Source: Saprospiraceae bacterium
GTDB lineage: Bacteria; Bacteroidota; Bacteroidia; Chitinophagales; Saprospiraceae
Direction: 5' to 3'
Assembly: GCA_027488935.1 (NCBI GenBank)
Contig: JAIYAP010000076.1
Span: 1 to 47,297, forward strand
Length of the DNA stretch: 47,297 nt
The notes below the pieces were generated by a model. That model searched no databases and was not told where the DNA came from. It saw only the letters and a program-made list of their open reading frames with translations. A program made the translations under genes and the position numbers. Positions 1 through 8,696 of the stretch are shown in pieces (the stretch's first letter is position 1; every line of letters starts with the position of its first letter).

Positions 1-98
1 CCTCACTCCTCACTCCTCACTCCTCACTCATCACTCCTCACTCCTCACTCCTCACTCCTCACTCATCACTCCTCACTCCTCACTCCTCACTCATCACT
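1..98. repeat. 7-bp tandem repeat array (CCTCACT)
   Basis: Fourteen head-to-tail heptamers. Eleven are CCTCACT and three are CATCACT. The variant falls at units 5, 10 and 14, so there is a higher-order period of about 35 bp. The array runs off the left edge of the window, so its true length is unknown. It ends four A residues before the ATG at 103. None of the three forward frames contains a stop codon, because seven is not a multiple of three and the unit has no stop. Confidence 0.97.
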
Positions 99-102
99 AA
101 AA

Positions 103-1911
103 ATGACAAACCTTTCCCTCGGCCAGCGCATTCTAGTCGGCTCATTTAGAAGCATCAACAAGGTAGTAGCCTGGCATCGGTTGCCCAAGTGGCTCGGTGT
201 GGTAAACCTCATTGCCTTTCGCAGTGAGTTGCGGGCAAAAAACCTGCACGATACCTATCCAGATCCGAATGCGCTAGGGGATCTGAAAACCTGCCCTTTT
301 CACGACCCGCGCTATTTGACGGCACGCCATTCGGATGGGAAATTTAATGATGATGAAAAACCGTTGATGGGTTGCTCGGGCATGCGTTTTGGCCGAAATG
401 TGCCGCGGGAGTACACCAAAGCACCTACCCACGAGGAATTGATGACGCCCAATCCGCGGATAATTAGTGAACGTTTGCTGGCCCGGGACGAATTTAAACC
501 TGCGACGATCCTCAATTTGCTGGCCGCTGCCTGGATTCAATTTCAGGTGCACGATTGGGTGGGGCACTATGAAAGTACCGAAGAACTGGAAATTCCATTA
601 CCGGAAGGAGATACCTGGAGCGATCCAACCATGAAGTTGTTTCGGACGCAACCCGATGAACCCCTGCATGAAATAGATAAAACGCATCCGGTATATCAAA
701 ATAAAAATACCCATTGGTGGGATGGCTCTCAGATTTATGGATCGACGGAAGCCCAAACGGAAATTCTGCGCGGTAAATCGCCCGATGGCAAATTGATCAT
801 GGAAGAAGGCTCGGAGGATGTGTTTTTGCCCCGCGATGAACGTGGCATTCCGGTAACCGGTTTTAACGACAACTGGTGGTTGGGCCTCGAGTTGTTGCAT
901 ACCTTGTTTGCGCAGGAGCACAACGCGATTTGTGATGCCTTGCGCAAAGAACATCCAGAGTGGACGGGCGATCAATTGTTTGATAAAGCACGCCTGGTAA
1001 ATACGGCTTTAATGGCAAAAATTCATACCGTGGAGTGGACGCCCGGCATTTTGGCGCATCCTGTACTGGATATCGGTATGAATGCCAACTGGTGGGGATT
1101 GATGGGCGAACGGTTGTATAAAATGCTGGGACGCATCTCCAAAGCGGAAACAATCAGCGGTATTCCAAGTTCGGGCGTGGAGCACCATGGCGCACCCTAT
1201 TCTTTAACGGAAGAATTTGTATCCGTATATCGTTTGCATTCTTTGTTGCCAGATGATATTAAATTTTATGATGTTCAAACCGGGGAGTATCGCAGTACCC
1301 ATGTGATGAACGATGTTGCCTTCGAGCGCGCGCGTACGCCTTTGCGCGATGGATTGACATTTTCCGATGTTTTTTACTCCTTTGGTGTGGCCTATCCGGG
1401 GGCAATTACGATCCGCAATTTCCCGAATTTCTTGCGCGACCTGCGCACGCCCGATGGCAAACATTTGGATATGGCAGCGGTGGATATTTTGCGCGATCGC
1501 GAGCGTTCGGTGCCGCGTTACAACGAATTCCGCCGTCTTTTTCACATGAAACCCGCCGAATCGTTCGAGGAATTGACCGGTGGAAACCTGGAAATCGCCC
1601 AGGAAGTGCGGGAAGTATATGGCGGCGATATCGAAAAAGTGGATCTATTGGTGGGAACCTTGTGCGAGCCGCTGCCCAAAGGATTCGGTTTTAGCGACAC
1701 GGCATTCCGGGTGTTTATCCTGATGGCCTCCCGCCGTTTGAAAAGCGACCGCTTTATTGCAGGCAATTTCAACAAACAGGTGTACACCGAAACCGGCTTC
1801 AACTGGGTGCAAAACAATACCATGAAGGATGTTTTGCTGCGGCACTTCCCGGATTTGGAACCTTCTTTGCGCAAGGTGAAAAACGCTTTTGCGCCTTGGG
1901 ATAAGGTCTAA
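103..1911 (+). CDS. Alpha-dioxygenase-like animal-type heme peroxidase
   Basis: A 602-residue member of the animal heme peroxidase/cyclooxygenase superfamily, closest by eye to fatty-acid alpha-dioxygenases, which add O2 to the alpha carbon of fatty acids to give 2-hydroperoxy acids. Visible motifs: FQVHDW with the probable distal heme His150; WWDGSQIYGS near 206-215; HTLFAQEHNAICDAL near 267-281; and Y376-R-L-H379, matching the catalytic Tyr and proximal His (Y-x-x-H) of alpha-dioxygenases. Length fits that family. No signal peptide is seen, so it is probably cytoplasmic or membrane-associated. The ATG at 103 is chosen because the N-terminus (LPKWLGVVNL) looks like family sequence, but the frame stays open upstream through the repeat array. 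The substrate is inferred from the family only. Confidence 0.85.
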   Translation: MTNLSLGQRILVGSFRSINKVVAWHRLPKWLGVVNLIAFRSELRAKNLHDTYPDPNALGDLKTCPFHDPRYLTARHSDGKFNDDEKPLMGCSGMRFGRNVPREYTKAPTHEELMTPNPRIISERLLARDEFKPATILNLLAAAWIQFQVHDWVGHYESTEELEIPLPEGDTWSDPTMKLFRTQPDEPLHEIDKTHPVYQNKNTHWWDGSQIYGSTEAQTEILRGKSPDGKLIMEEGSEDVFLPRDERGIPVTGFNDNWWLGLELLHTLFAQEHNAICDALRKEHPEWTGDQLFDKARLVNTALMAKIHTVEWTPGILAHPVLDIGMNANWWGLMGERLYKMLGRISKAETISGIPSSGVEHHGAPYSLTEEFVSVYRLHSLLPDDIKFYDVQTGEYRSTHVMNDVAFERARTPLRDGLTFSDVFYSFGVAYPGAITIRNFPNFLRDLRTPDGKHLDMAAVDILRDRERSVPRYNEFRRLFHMKPAESFEELTGGNLEIAQEVREVYGGDIEKVDLLVGTLCEPLPKGFGFSDTAFRVFILMASRRLKSDRFIAGNFNKQVYTETGFNWVQNNTMKDVLLRHFPDLEPSLRKVKNAFAPWDKV

Positions 1912-1953
1912 CGAAGTAGTTTATACAACCTTACTAGACATTTTTATTTCGCG

Positions 1954-2004
1954 CAGATTTTACACAGAAAAAAAAGCACAGATTTTACACAGAAAAATCT
2001 GTGT
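1954..2004. terminator. Direct repeat plus hairpin between convergent genes
   Basis: The sequence CAGATTTTACACAGAAAAA occurs twice, 25 bp apart (from 1954 and from 1979). The second copy forms a stem ACACAGA/TCTGTGT (1987-1993 with 1998-2004) around an AAAA loop. It lies between two convergent genes, so a weak terminator is plausible, although no clear U-tract follows on either strand. Confidence 0.4.
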
Positions 2005-2022
2005 AGCATCTGGTGCGAAACG

Positions 2023-2775
2023 CTAGGCATCGAATTTGGAAATTTCGCGTAAAAAGTCGTCTTTCTTTCGACGCGAAATTTCCACTTTTGAGCCATCCTT
2101 CATTTCCACATAGCCGCCATCGGTTTTAAGGTAGCGGCTTATTTGGTCCATGTTGATCAAGTGCGAATGATGCACGCGAAAGAAATTTTGTTTGGGTAAA
2201 ATAGCTTCAAAATGACCCATGGTGCGTGAAATGAGCAGTTTTTCGCGATTTACCATATAAAAAGTGGTGTAATTGGAATCCGATTCCAGGCGAACAATAT
2301 CGGCCACCTGAATAAATTGGAGCCCTTCGCCGATGGGCAGCGCAATCCGTTGAGGCTCTGCTTTTTGCACTTGTTGAAAAAGGCGCTCCAGGGCGCTTAA
2401 ATCGGGGTGCGTGCTTGCATGCATACGTTCCCGCACCTTGGCAACGGCGGCCTCCAGCTCATCCAGGTCAATGGGCTTCAGCAAATAATCGACCGCCGAA
2501 ACTTTAAAAGCCTGTAAAGCATATTGGTCGTAAGCGGTGCTAAAAATGACCGAAAAGTTAAATTTTCCCAGTTTTTCCAGCAATTCAAATCCCGTCATGT
2601 GGGGCATCTGAATGTCTAAAAATAGCAGATCAGGGGTAATTGTGCGCAATTGCTCCAGCCCATGTTGCGCGTCATTGGCCGTTGCGATCACCTCCACATC
2701 CGGACAAGTCATCCGCAACATATTCGTCAGCGCTTCGGTGGCATTGGGTTCGTCGTCGATGAGCATTGCTGTCAT
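2023..2775 (-). CDS. LytTR-family response regulator
   Basis: A 250-residue two-component regulator. Residues 1-120 form a CheY-like receiver with the acidic pair D7-D8, phospho-acceptor D54 in LLFLDIQMP and the conserved Lys in YLLKPID. Residues about 145-250 form a LytTR DNA-binding domain (RVHHSHLIN, ISRRKKDDF). The start at 2775 is preferred over an upstream in-frame codon because MTAMLIDDEP is the usual receiver N-terminus and starts 7 bp after the stop of the kinase gene. It is co-transcribed with and almost certainly phosphorylated by the upstream kinase. Target genes cannot be read from the sequence. Confidence 0.93.
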   Translation of the reverse strand: MTAMLIDDEPNATEALTNMLRMTCPDVEVIATANDAQHGLEQLRTITPDLLFLDIQMPHMTGFELLEKLGKFNFSVIFSTAYDQYALQAFKVSAVDYLLKPIDLDELEAAVAKVRERMHASTHPDLSALERLFQQVQKAEPQRIALPIGEGLQFIQVADIVRLESDSNYTTFYMVNREKLLISRTMGHFEAILPKQNFFRVHHSHLINMDQISRYLKTDGGYVEMKDGSKVEISRRKKDDFLREISKFDA

Positions 2776-2782
2776 TGGAATA

Positions 2783-5700
2783 TTAGGTTTTGGATGGTGA
2801 AATAATGCCAGGGTTGTGTACAAGTGGGATCCGCACAATTACCCTGGTTCCAATTGCATCGCCATGTGCATCTTTTAGGTCTTGAAAGGCAAAACTAATA
2901 TCGTTTTTCAGTTCCGCATTGAGCAAATCCAGGCGATTTCGAATATTGCTTAGTCTGGTAGAACGGTGGTGTTTCACCCGGTTTTTTTCTATCATAGAGG
3001 CGTTATCCCGGCCCACTCCATTGTCTTCAATGACACAAATTAGAGTATCGTCGCCCGATTTTTCGAAACTTAACAGCAATTTGCCCGGACCTTCCTTGTG
3101 CATGAGTCCATGCCAAATCGCATTTTCGATATGCGGCTGAATGAGCATGCCAGGAATAGCGATGGATTCGGAGTTCAGGCTTGGATCTATTTGAATATCA
3201 ACAGAAAAGCGTTGGTTAAAGCGCAGGGCTTCCATTTCGATGTAATAGCGCAGGAGTTCTATTTCCCGGGCAAGTGGCACCAGGGGCAGTTCTGAATTTT
3301 CGAGAATCAGCCGCATCAGCCGGGCAAATTTTGTGAGATACCGGCTGGCTTCCCGAGTGTCATTTTTCAAAATAAAATTTTGTACCGAATTGAGCGCATT
3401 AAACACAAAATGCGGATTCATTTGCGCCCGCAGCGCCCGCATTTCCAGGTCGGCCAATTGTTGTTGCACCTTTGCTTTTTCGGCCTCCCGCGCCGCTGCA
3501 CGCCCGATTTGTCGTTGATAAAGCCACCAGGTAAGGACCGCCAAAACCCCTAATAAACTCAATTGAAAGGTCCAGGTAAGCCACCAGGGCGGATAAATTC
3601 GCACAGCGAGGGTAGCAGTTGCGTCGCTCCAGATACCATCGCTGTTGGCAGTACGGGCCTGAAAAACATAGTTTCCCGGTGCAAGGTTGAGGAAATTGGC
3701 AAAATGATCTACTCCGGTTTCTTTCCAGTTGGCCGCTTTGCCTTCACGTTCCATGCTGTATTGAAAGCGCTCCTTGGTATTGCTGCTAAAATGAAGGCCT
3801 GTAAATTCAATCCGTAGGTCATTTTGATTGTAAGGAAGGTATATTTTGCCGTTTTCGGGCAGTTGTATGGCATTTTCGGATACTTTGATGGCCGTAATAA
3901 ATGTGGGGCCTGCTTCCGGTGCTTTCCCGATTTTATCTGGCTCAAACAAGCACAATCCGCGGTCGGTAGAAACAAAAAGAATATTTTGCGCAGTATCAAT
4001 CAGTTCTACATTTAAAATAACATTGGATAACAATCCGTCTGTTTGGTAAAAGGTGCGCAATTTTTTGTTTTGGCCATCATAGCGGCTTAATCCGAAAGAC
4101 GTCGCCAGCCATATATAGCCGTCGCGATCTATGCACATACCGGATGGATTATTAGTAACCAGCCCGTTTTCTTTGCCGAAGGGCTGTACCACGCGGGTGG
4201 CCATGTTCATGATAAACCAGCGCTGTTGGGCATAAATCCACAAATTTCCATGCAAATCAGCCAGCAATCTACTTGCTTTTGAGCACTGAATACCCGGAGG
4301 ACAAATGGGTTCTACTTTTTCAAAAACGCCGGTTGCACGGCGGTAACAGACCAAATACTTTTCTTCTGCGCCAAAACCAAACCAAATATCGTTAGTCGGG
4401 CTTTCCGTACAGCAGGTAGCCGATTTTATGGGATAAGGCGCATTGGGTCCGATACTGGGGAAATGTAGCAGTTTTCGAAGTCGGGTATCAAAGCAGGCTA
4501 CCCCATTGTTGAGCACGCGCGCCCAAATATATCCGTAATGATCGCGGTAAATAAATCGCTCATCCATAATGTTCAGTTCGGGCATACGTTGGTGCAAGGG
4601 GCCATTCCGATTGTGTACAGGATCATACCAATATAGCCCATCCAGCGTGTTGATCCACATTGTATCGCCCCCAAATGGGGCAAATTCGGATACATACGCA
4701 TAGCCATTAAATGGATTTGTAACCACAGGACCTTGCACCCCGCGATTTGATTTGGGCATGCTGTACAAACCGCCATTGGGGCTGCTCACCACCCATTTGT
4801 CTTTAAAGGGCATGCAGGAAAACGAAAACCATTCCTCGGAGACCTTCATCTTTGCCATCGTTTCTTTGTGCGCAGCATTTAATGCGGTCATTTCCGTGGT
4901 GGGCAAGGCATTCAAATGTACAAGGTAAATGCCTTCGAAACGCGGACAAAGCCAAAGGTTGCCATCGCGATCCAGAAAGTTTAAAATGGATTTACCGTCT
5001 GGTGAGGAAGATTTCCAGGGTGGCAAATCGGTTGTTTGGCCATTTTGAAGGTTTAAAAGGAGGGTAGAACCAAAAAAACGCTGCAACAACAGTAAACTAT
5101 CCGGCAGTAAAAAAGGAAGGTAAAACTGCTCCGTTTTTTGGCTGCTGTTCCAAATGTGTGTGCCTTCATATTTTTTTGTCAGGGTAAGCGTTTGCCAATT
5201 AAACGCAAAAACACTCCACGGACTTTGGGTGCCCATCGTAGTGAACCAGCAGGTATTGGGCCAATCATTGTAAATGCAGGTTGGCGTGTACGATGAATCC
5301 AAACAGGCATAGGCAGGTTCCAAAATATGCAGCGGAACCGTTTTATTCGATTGAAAATCAATGATTTGCCATGGAGTATATTTCGGGTGCTCAGACCGGA
5401 TAAACTTTACCGCCACCCTGCTGTCTGGCAACTCTAAAAAGTCGCGTGCAAAAAAAAGCGGTGATTTTTCTGTGAAGTCTGGTTGGTAATATGCGTGTAG
5501 CAGTTGCAATTGTTGATCCAACACATACACTCCATTGGCATTGGCTACCCAAATCTCGCCATGGTGTGTTTTAAATAGTTTCCATATGGATTCAGTGGAT
5601 CGTGGATGTTCAGGAGGTACCGGTAATGCTATTTTAGAATAAATCTGTGTGCGCGTTTGTAATACACAGAGACCCTCCGAAGTGCCAATTAATAGCTGGT

Positions 5701-6016
5701 TTTGGGGCAGGGCAACAATTTGGGTTACGTGATCGCTCAATAACCCATTTCCATCCGCCCGCTGGAAAAAATTGGTAAAGCGCTTTCCATCAAAACGACA
5801 CAAGCCTTCCTCCGTTCCAAGCCAAATAAACCCATCATCGTCTTGCGCGATTGCGCTGACCGAATTATTGGAAAGCCCCTGCTCCATCGTAAAATGCTGG
5901 TAACGGGAAAACGTTTGTTGTATTTCAGATACGGATGTTTGAGCAAAACAAGGCAACACCGCCAGCCAAAGCAGTCCAAAAAAAATCAATCCTTGTTTTT
6001 TAAAATCCTGATGCAT
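2783..6016 (-). CDS. Propeller-type sensor histidine kinase (LytS-like)
   Basis: About 1077 residues. A signal peptide (MHQDFKKQGLIFFGLLWLAV, ending near CFAQ) is followed by a long periplasmic region of two-component-regulator propeller repeats (for example GFIWLGTEEGLCRFDG and GYIWLATSFGLSRYDG), a Y_Y_Y-type Ig domain (about 720-790), one membrane helix (WLTWTFQLSLLGVLAVLTWW), a coiled linker and a His_kinase domain with phospho-acceptor His869 in QMNPHFVFNALNS. The N box (HIENAIWHGLM) and G box (VIEDNGVGRD) are present. The ATG at 6016 is preferred over an upstream in-frame start at 6040 because it gives a standard signal peptide. The architecture resembles the hybrid sensors of Bacteroidota, but the regulator is a separate LytTR protein encoded 7 bp downstream. 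The ligand is unknown, and no polysaccharide-utilisation genes lie next to it. Confidence 0.93.
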   Translation of the reverse strand: MHQDFKKQGLIFFGLLWLAVLPCFAQTSVSEIQQTFSRYQHFTMEQGLSNNSVSAIAQDDDGFIWLGTEEGLCRFDGKRFTNFFQRADGNGLLSDHVTQIVALPQNQLLIGTSEGLCVLQTRTQIYSKIALPVPPEHPRSTESIWKLFKTHHGEIWVANANGVYVLDQQLQLLHAYYQPDFTEKSPLFFARDFLELPDSRVAVKFIRSEHPKYTPWQIIDFQSNKTVPLHILEPAYACLDSSYTPTCIYNDWPNTCWFTTMGTQSPWSVFAFNWQTLTLTKKYEGTHIWNSSQKTEQFYLPFLLPDSLLLLQRFFGSTLLLNLQNGQTTDLPPWKSSSPDGKSILNFLDRDGNLWLCPRFEGIYLVHLNALPTTEMTALNAAHKETMAKMKVSEEWFSFSCMPFKDKWVVSSPNGGLYSMPKSNRGVQGPVVTNPFNGYAYVSEFAPFGGDTMWINTLDGLYWYDPVHNRNGPLHQRMPELNIMDERFIYRDHYGYIWARVLNNGVACFDTRLRKLLHFPSIGPNAPYPIKSATCCTESPTNDIWFGFGAEEKYLVCYRRATGVFEKVEPICPPGIQCSKASRLLADLHGNLWIYAQQRWFIMNMATRVVQPFGKENGLVTNNPSGMCIDRDGYIWLATSFGLSRYDGQNKKLRTFYQTDGLLSNVILNVELIDTAQNILFVSTDRGLCLFEPDKIGKAPEAGPTFITAIKVSENAIQLPENGKIYLPYNQNDLRIEFTGLHFSSNTKERFQYSMEREGKAANWKETGVDHFANFLNLAPGNYVFQARTANSDGIWSDATATLAVRIYPPWWLTWTFQLSLLGVLAVLTWWLYQRQIGRAAAREAEKAKVQQQLADLEMRALRAQMNPHFVFNALNSVQNFILKNDTREASRYLTKFARLMRLILENSELPLVPLAREIELLRYYIEMEALRFNQRFSVDIQIDPSLNSESIAIPGMLIQPHIENAIWHGLMHKEGPGKLLLSFEKSGDDTLICVIEDNGVGRDNASMIEKNRVKHHRSTRLSNIRNRLDLLNAELKNDISFAFQDLKDAHGDAIGTRVIVRIPLVHNPGIISPSKT

Positions 6017-6115
6017 AACCTGATGTGCCTGAAAGTTCAAAGGTAGCAGATTACGCAGAAAGGCTTTCTACCACTTACGCAATCACAGGTTCCACTTGCA
6101 CATTGCAGATCAGGA

Positions 6116-7126
6116 TTAGCCCTTCAAAAATGCTACTAATCCGGGGAAATAATGCGTTTGATCGTCCCACATGCTCATGTGACTGCCATCCGGGCACAAT
6201 AAAAACTGTCCGTTTGGAAACTGTTTGGCCATCCACGCCATGTAGGCAGGATCCATGCTATCATGGGTTGCGCCAATCACCAAGGTGCGGGTTTTGATGT
6301 TTTTCAATTCCGCACTCACGTCCCATTTTTCCAGTTTACCGGAAATGCCAAATTCGCTGGGGCCTTGCATAGTGACATAAATTTCCTGGTTTACCCGGGA
6401 AAAATTGCGATTCACCGCATCTGGCCATTGTGCTGATGGGCGGCGTAAAATATGTTTTTCGTAAAAATTAGGCGTCAGCAATCCCATGTATTGTGGATTG
6501 GCAAAGTCCTTTTTCGCTTCCAGATCTTGAATGGTTTTGAGCACCACAGGGTCCATTTGTTTGCCCAACACCGAATCGGCATATTGGCCATATTTTGGAC
6601 AACTGGCCATCATATTACTTATAATCAGGCCTTTTATATTGTCCTGGTATTTCAGGGCATATTGCATGGCTAAAATTCCGCCCCAGGAATGTCCCAGCAG
6701 GTAAAAATTGTCTTTATTTAGTCCCAAGGCCACCCGCACTTGTTCTACTTCTTCCACAAAACGGGATAAATCCCACAGTGAAGTGTCTTTAGGCTGGTCG
6801 GAAAACGCAGAGCCCAATTGGTCATAATAGATAAATTCAATGCCTTCCTGGGGTAAAAAGCTCTCAAACGATTCAAAATACTCATGCGTACACGCGGGCC
6901 CGCCGTGCAGGAGCAACACCTTGGTGGTCGGGTTATTGCCAAAACGTTTGGTCCAAACCTTGAAGCTGCCTTTGGGTGTTTGAATCGGTATCAGGCGCAC
7001 ACCGCCCGTAAGCACACCAGTATCAGGGCTTGAAAAGTAGGATTTCAAGGCATTTGTAGCAGGTTGGGCAGGTTGACAGGCATTGGCTAAGAAGATAATT
7101 AGCAGCAGGAAGGATAGGATGCGCAT
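6116..7126 (-). CDS. S33 proline iminopeptidase-like lipoprotein
   Basis: A 336-residue alpha/beta hydrolase. The start at 7126 gives MRILSFLLLIIFLANAC, a lipoprotein signal with lipobox LANAC and acylated Cys17, so the enzyme should be anchored in the envelope. HGGPA (74-78) is the oxyanion loop. GHSWGG holds the nucleophile Ser147, and an Asp in HDSMDP and a His in GSHMSMW complete the triad. HGGPA and GHSWGG are typical of proline iminopeptidases, which remove N-terminal Pro from peptides. Other S33 hydrolases share these motifs, so the substrate is not certain. It follows the kinase gene in the same orientation but is upstream of it in transcription order. Confidence 0.85.
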   Translation of the reverse strand: MRILSFLLLIIFLANACQPAQPATNALKSYFSSPDTGVLTGGVRLIPIQTPKGSFKVWTKRFGNNPTTKVLLLHGGPACTHEYFESFESFLPQEGIEFIYYDQLGSAFSDQPKDTSLWDLSRFVEEVEQVRVALGLNKDNFYLLGHSWGGILAMQYALKYQDNIKGLIISNMMASCPKYGQYADSVLGKQMDPVVLKTIQDLEAKKDFANPQYMGLLTPNFYEKHILRRPSAQWPDAVNRNFSRVNQEIYVTMQGPSEFGISGKLEKWDVSAELKNIKTRTLVIGATHDSMDPAYMAWMAKQFPNGQFLLCPDGSHMSMWDDQTHYFPGLVAFLKG

Positions 7127-7206
7127 AAAATGTTGGATTTTAACGTGTAAAGTAAGTAACAACATCAAACAATCAAAAAAAATCGGGGGTTTATCAAAAT
7201 AAACTA

Positions 7207-7214
7207 TATTTTTG
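7207..7214 (+). promoter_or_regulatory. Candidate -7 promoter element for the AbiE pair
   Basis: TATTTTTG matches the Bacteroidota -7 consensus TAnnTTTG and lies 36 bp before the ATG at 7250. No convincing -33 TTG is seen at the expected distance, so this is a weak call. Confidence 0.3.
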
Positions 7215-7221
7215 TTTCTGT

Positions 7222-7234
7222 AAATCCTTAAATT
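7222..7234. repeat. Left copy of 13-bp direct repeat flanking the AbiE module
   Basis: AAATCCTTAAATT, identical to 8661-8673. The pair brackets the two toxin-antitoxin genes and could be a remnant of insertion, or chance in AT-rich DNA. Confidence 0.6.
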
Positions 7235-7249
7235 TAAAGAAAAAAGGAA

Positions 7250-7867
7250 ATGAATATTGTTGAGTTTATGAACACATTCCGAGGGGTGCCCGTTTTTTCA
7301 ATCCGGGAGATTGCTAAATTATTTCCCGACTTTGACCAGGATAACCTGGTATATTGGCAAAAAAAGGGTTATTTGGTGCGTATTCGAAATGGCTGGTATA
7401 GTTTGAAAGGGTCCATTCAGGATCTGCCAGATGCGTATTTTGTAGCAAACAAGATTTATTCCCCATCTTATATTGCACTTGAATCCGCTTTGTCATTTTA
7501 CGGTTGGATTCCAGAAGGCGTTTTTACCACAACGTCGATCTCTACGCAAAAAACAAACGTATTTGATACACCTGTTGGTCGATTCCGGTATACCAACATC
7601 AAACCCTCCCTGTTTTTTGGATACAAATTGCTTCAAGTAAACGGGAGCGGTGTAAAAGTTGCTGATCCTGAAAAAGCCTTGCTTGATTTTATTTACTTTC
7701 ATCCCAAGATTGCTGATCTCGTTGAATTTGAAGGTTTTAGATTTAATTTAGCCCAAATGCAAATGGATTTGGATTTTGATAAACTACACCAATATGAAAC
7801 AATTTTCAATTCAAAAGTTGTTTCAGAACGTCTAAATAAAATAATCAACTTTTTTGAATATGCTTAA
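7250..7867 (+). CDS. AbiEi-type antitoxin / transcriptional regulator
   Basis: A 205-residue protein with an N-terminal winged-helix region (FSIREIAKLFPDFDQDNLVYWQKKGYLVRIRNGWY, about 16-50) followed by the AbiEi-like body (SYIALESALSFYGWIPE near 77-93 and VADPEKALLDFIYF near 137-150). AbiEi antitoxins of type IV systems neutralise the partner nucleotidyltransferase without binding it and repress their own promoter through the wHTH. The stop overlaps the ATG of the toxin gene by 8 bp, which suggests translational coupling. The start is preceded by AAAAAAGGAA, a fair purine-rich ribosome site. Base composition is AT-rich (about 20% GC in the line at 7801-7860), unlike neighbouring genes, which points to horizontal transfer. 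Confidence 0.85.
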   Translation: MNIVEFMNTFRGVPVFSIREIAKLFPDFDQDNLVYWQKKGYLVRIRNGWYSLKGSIQDLPDAYFVANKIYSPSYIALESALSFYGWIPEGVFTTTSISTQKTNVFDTPVGRFRYTNIKPSLFFGYKLLQVNGSGVKVADPEKALLDFIYFHPKIADLVEFEGFRFNLAQMQMDLDFDKLHQYETIFNSKVVSERLNKIINFFEYA

Positions 7868-8642
7868 ACTAAATGAAATACTACAAGCATATCCCGAGCC
7901 GCTTCGAATCCATCGAAGCTTCATTTTGCGTGAATATTTGCAGTATAAAATTTTGGAAATTTTATTCGACGGCCCTTTTGCCTCTAAATTTTGTTTTTTA
8001 GGTGGTACTTGTTTACGGTTAGTGCATAACAATACGCGATTTTCTGAAGATTTAGACTTTGATAACTTTCAAATTTCAATACCCTTATTTTCTGAAGTAT
8101 CAGAAAACATTAAGAACAGATTGGAGAAAGAAGGTTACCAGGTTGAAATGAAGCAAATAATCAAAGGGGCGTATCATTGCTATATTCGTTTTCCAGGCCT
8201 TTTGTTTGATCAGGGATTAAGTGGATACCGGGAAGAAAAAATATTAATACAGCTGGATACAGAGCCACAATACTTTGATTTTAAACCAGATACATTTATT
8301 TTAAATAAATTTGATGTTACTACGCGCATATTTACGACCCCGCTGGATTTATTGCTGGCACAGAAGTTTACTGCATTGTGTTTGCGGAAAAAAAGCAAAG
8401 GACGCGACTTTTTTGATATCGTGTTTTTGCTTTCTAAATCCGTTAAACCCAATTATGCCTATCTAAAAATGAAACTGGATGTTTCTAATGCTTCGCAACT
8501 CCTGGAAAAAGTCAAGAATTTATGTGCAAATATCGACCTTGAGGAAATGGTGATGGATGTCCGTTCTTTTCTATTTAATCCAACGGATGAAAAAAAGATA
8601 AGACTGTTCTTATCCATCCTTGAGCAGTCAGATTTAGGTTAA
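7860..8642 (+). CDS. AbiEii-type nucleotidyltransferase toxin
   Basis: A 260-residue member of the nucleotidyltransferase AbiEii/AbiGii toxin family (DNA polymerase beta-like fold). Motif I is GGTCLR (48-53), motif II is SEDLDFD (62-68) with metal-binding acidic residues, and the later KFTALCLRKKSKGRDFFD carries the conserved Lys/Arg/Asp set. AbiEii proteins transfer nucleotides to cellular targets (tRNA in characterised relatives), stop growth and can abort phage infection. The ATG at 7860 is chosen over a TTG at 7854 because it overlaps the antitoxin stop in the usual coupled arrangement. All core motifs are intact, so the toxin is probably functional. Confidence 0.88.
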   Translation: MLKLNEILQAYPEPLRIHRSFILREYLQYKILEILFDGPFASKFCFLGGTCLRLVHNNTRFSEDLDFDNFQISIPLFSEVSENIKNRLEKEGYQVEMKQIIKGAYHCYIRFPGLLFDQGLSGYREEKILIQLDTEPQYFDFKPDTFILNKFDVTTRIFTTPLDLLLAQKFTALCLRKKSKGRDFFDIVFLLSKSVKPNYAYLKMKLDVSNASQLLEKVKNLCANIDLEEMVMDVRSFLFNPTDEKKIRLFLSILEQSDLG

Positions 8643-8660
8643 AAGATAAATTGTTTCCAA

Positions 8661-8673
8661 AAATCCTTAAATT
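8661..8673. repeat. Right copy of 13-bp direct repeat flanking the AbiE module
   Basis: AAATCCTTAAATT, identical to 7222-7234. It lies 18 bp after the toxin stop and before the convergent NTF2-like gene. Confidence 0.6.
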
Positions 8674-8696
8674 GCGGGAAAAATAGAATCAAAAAA

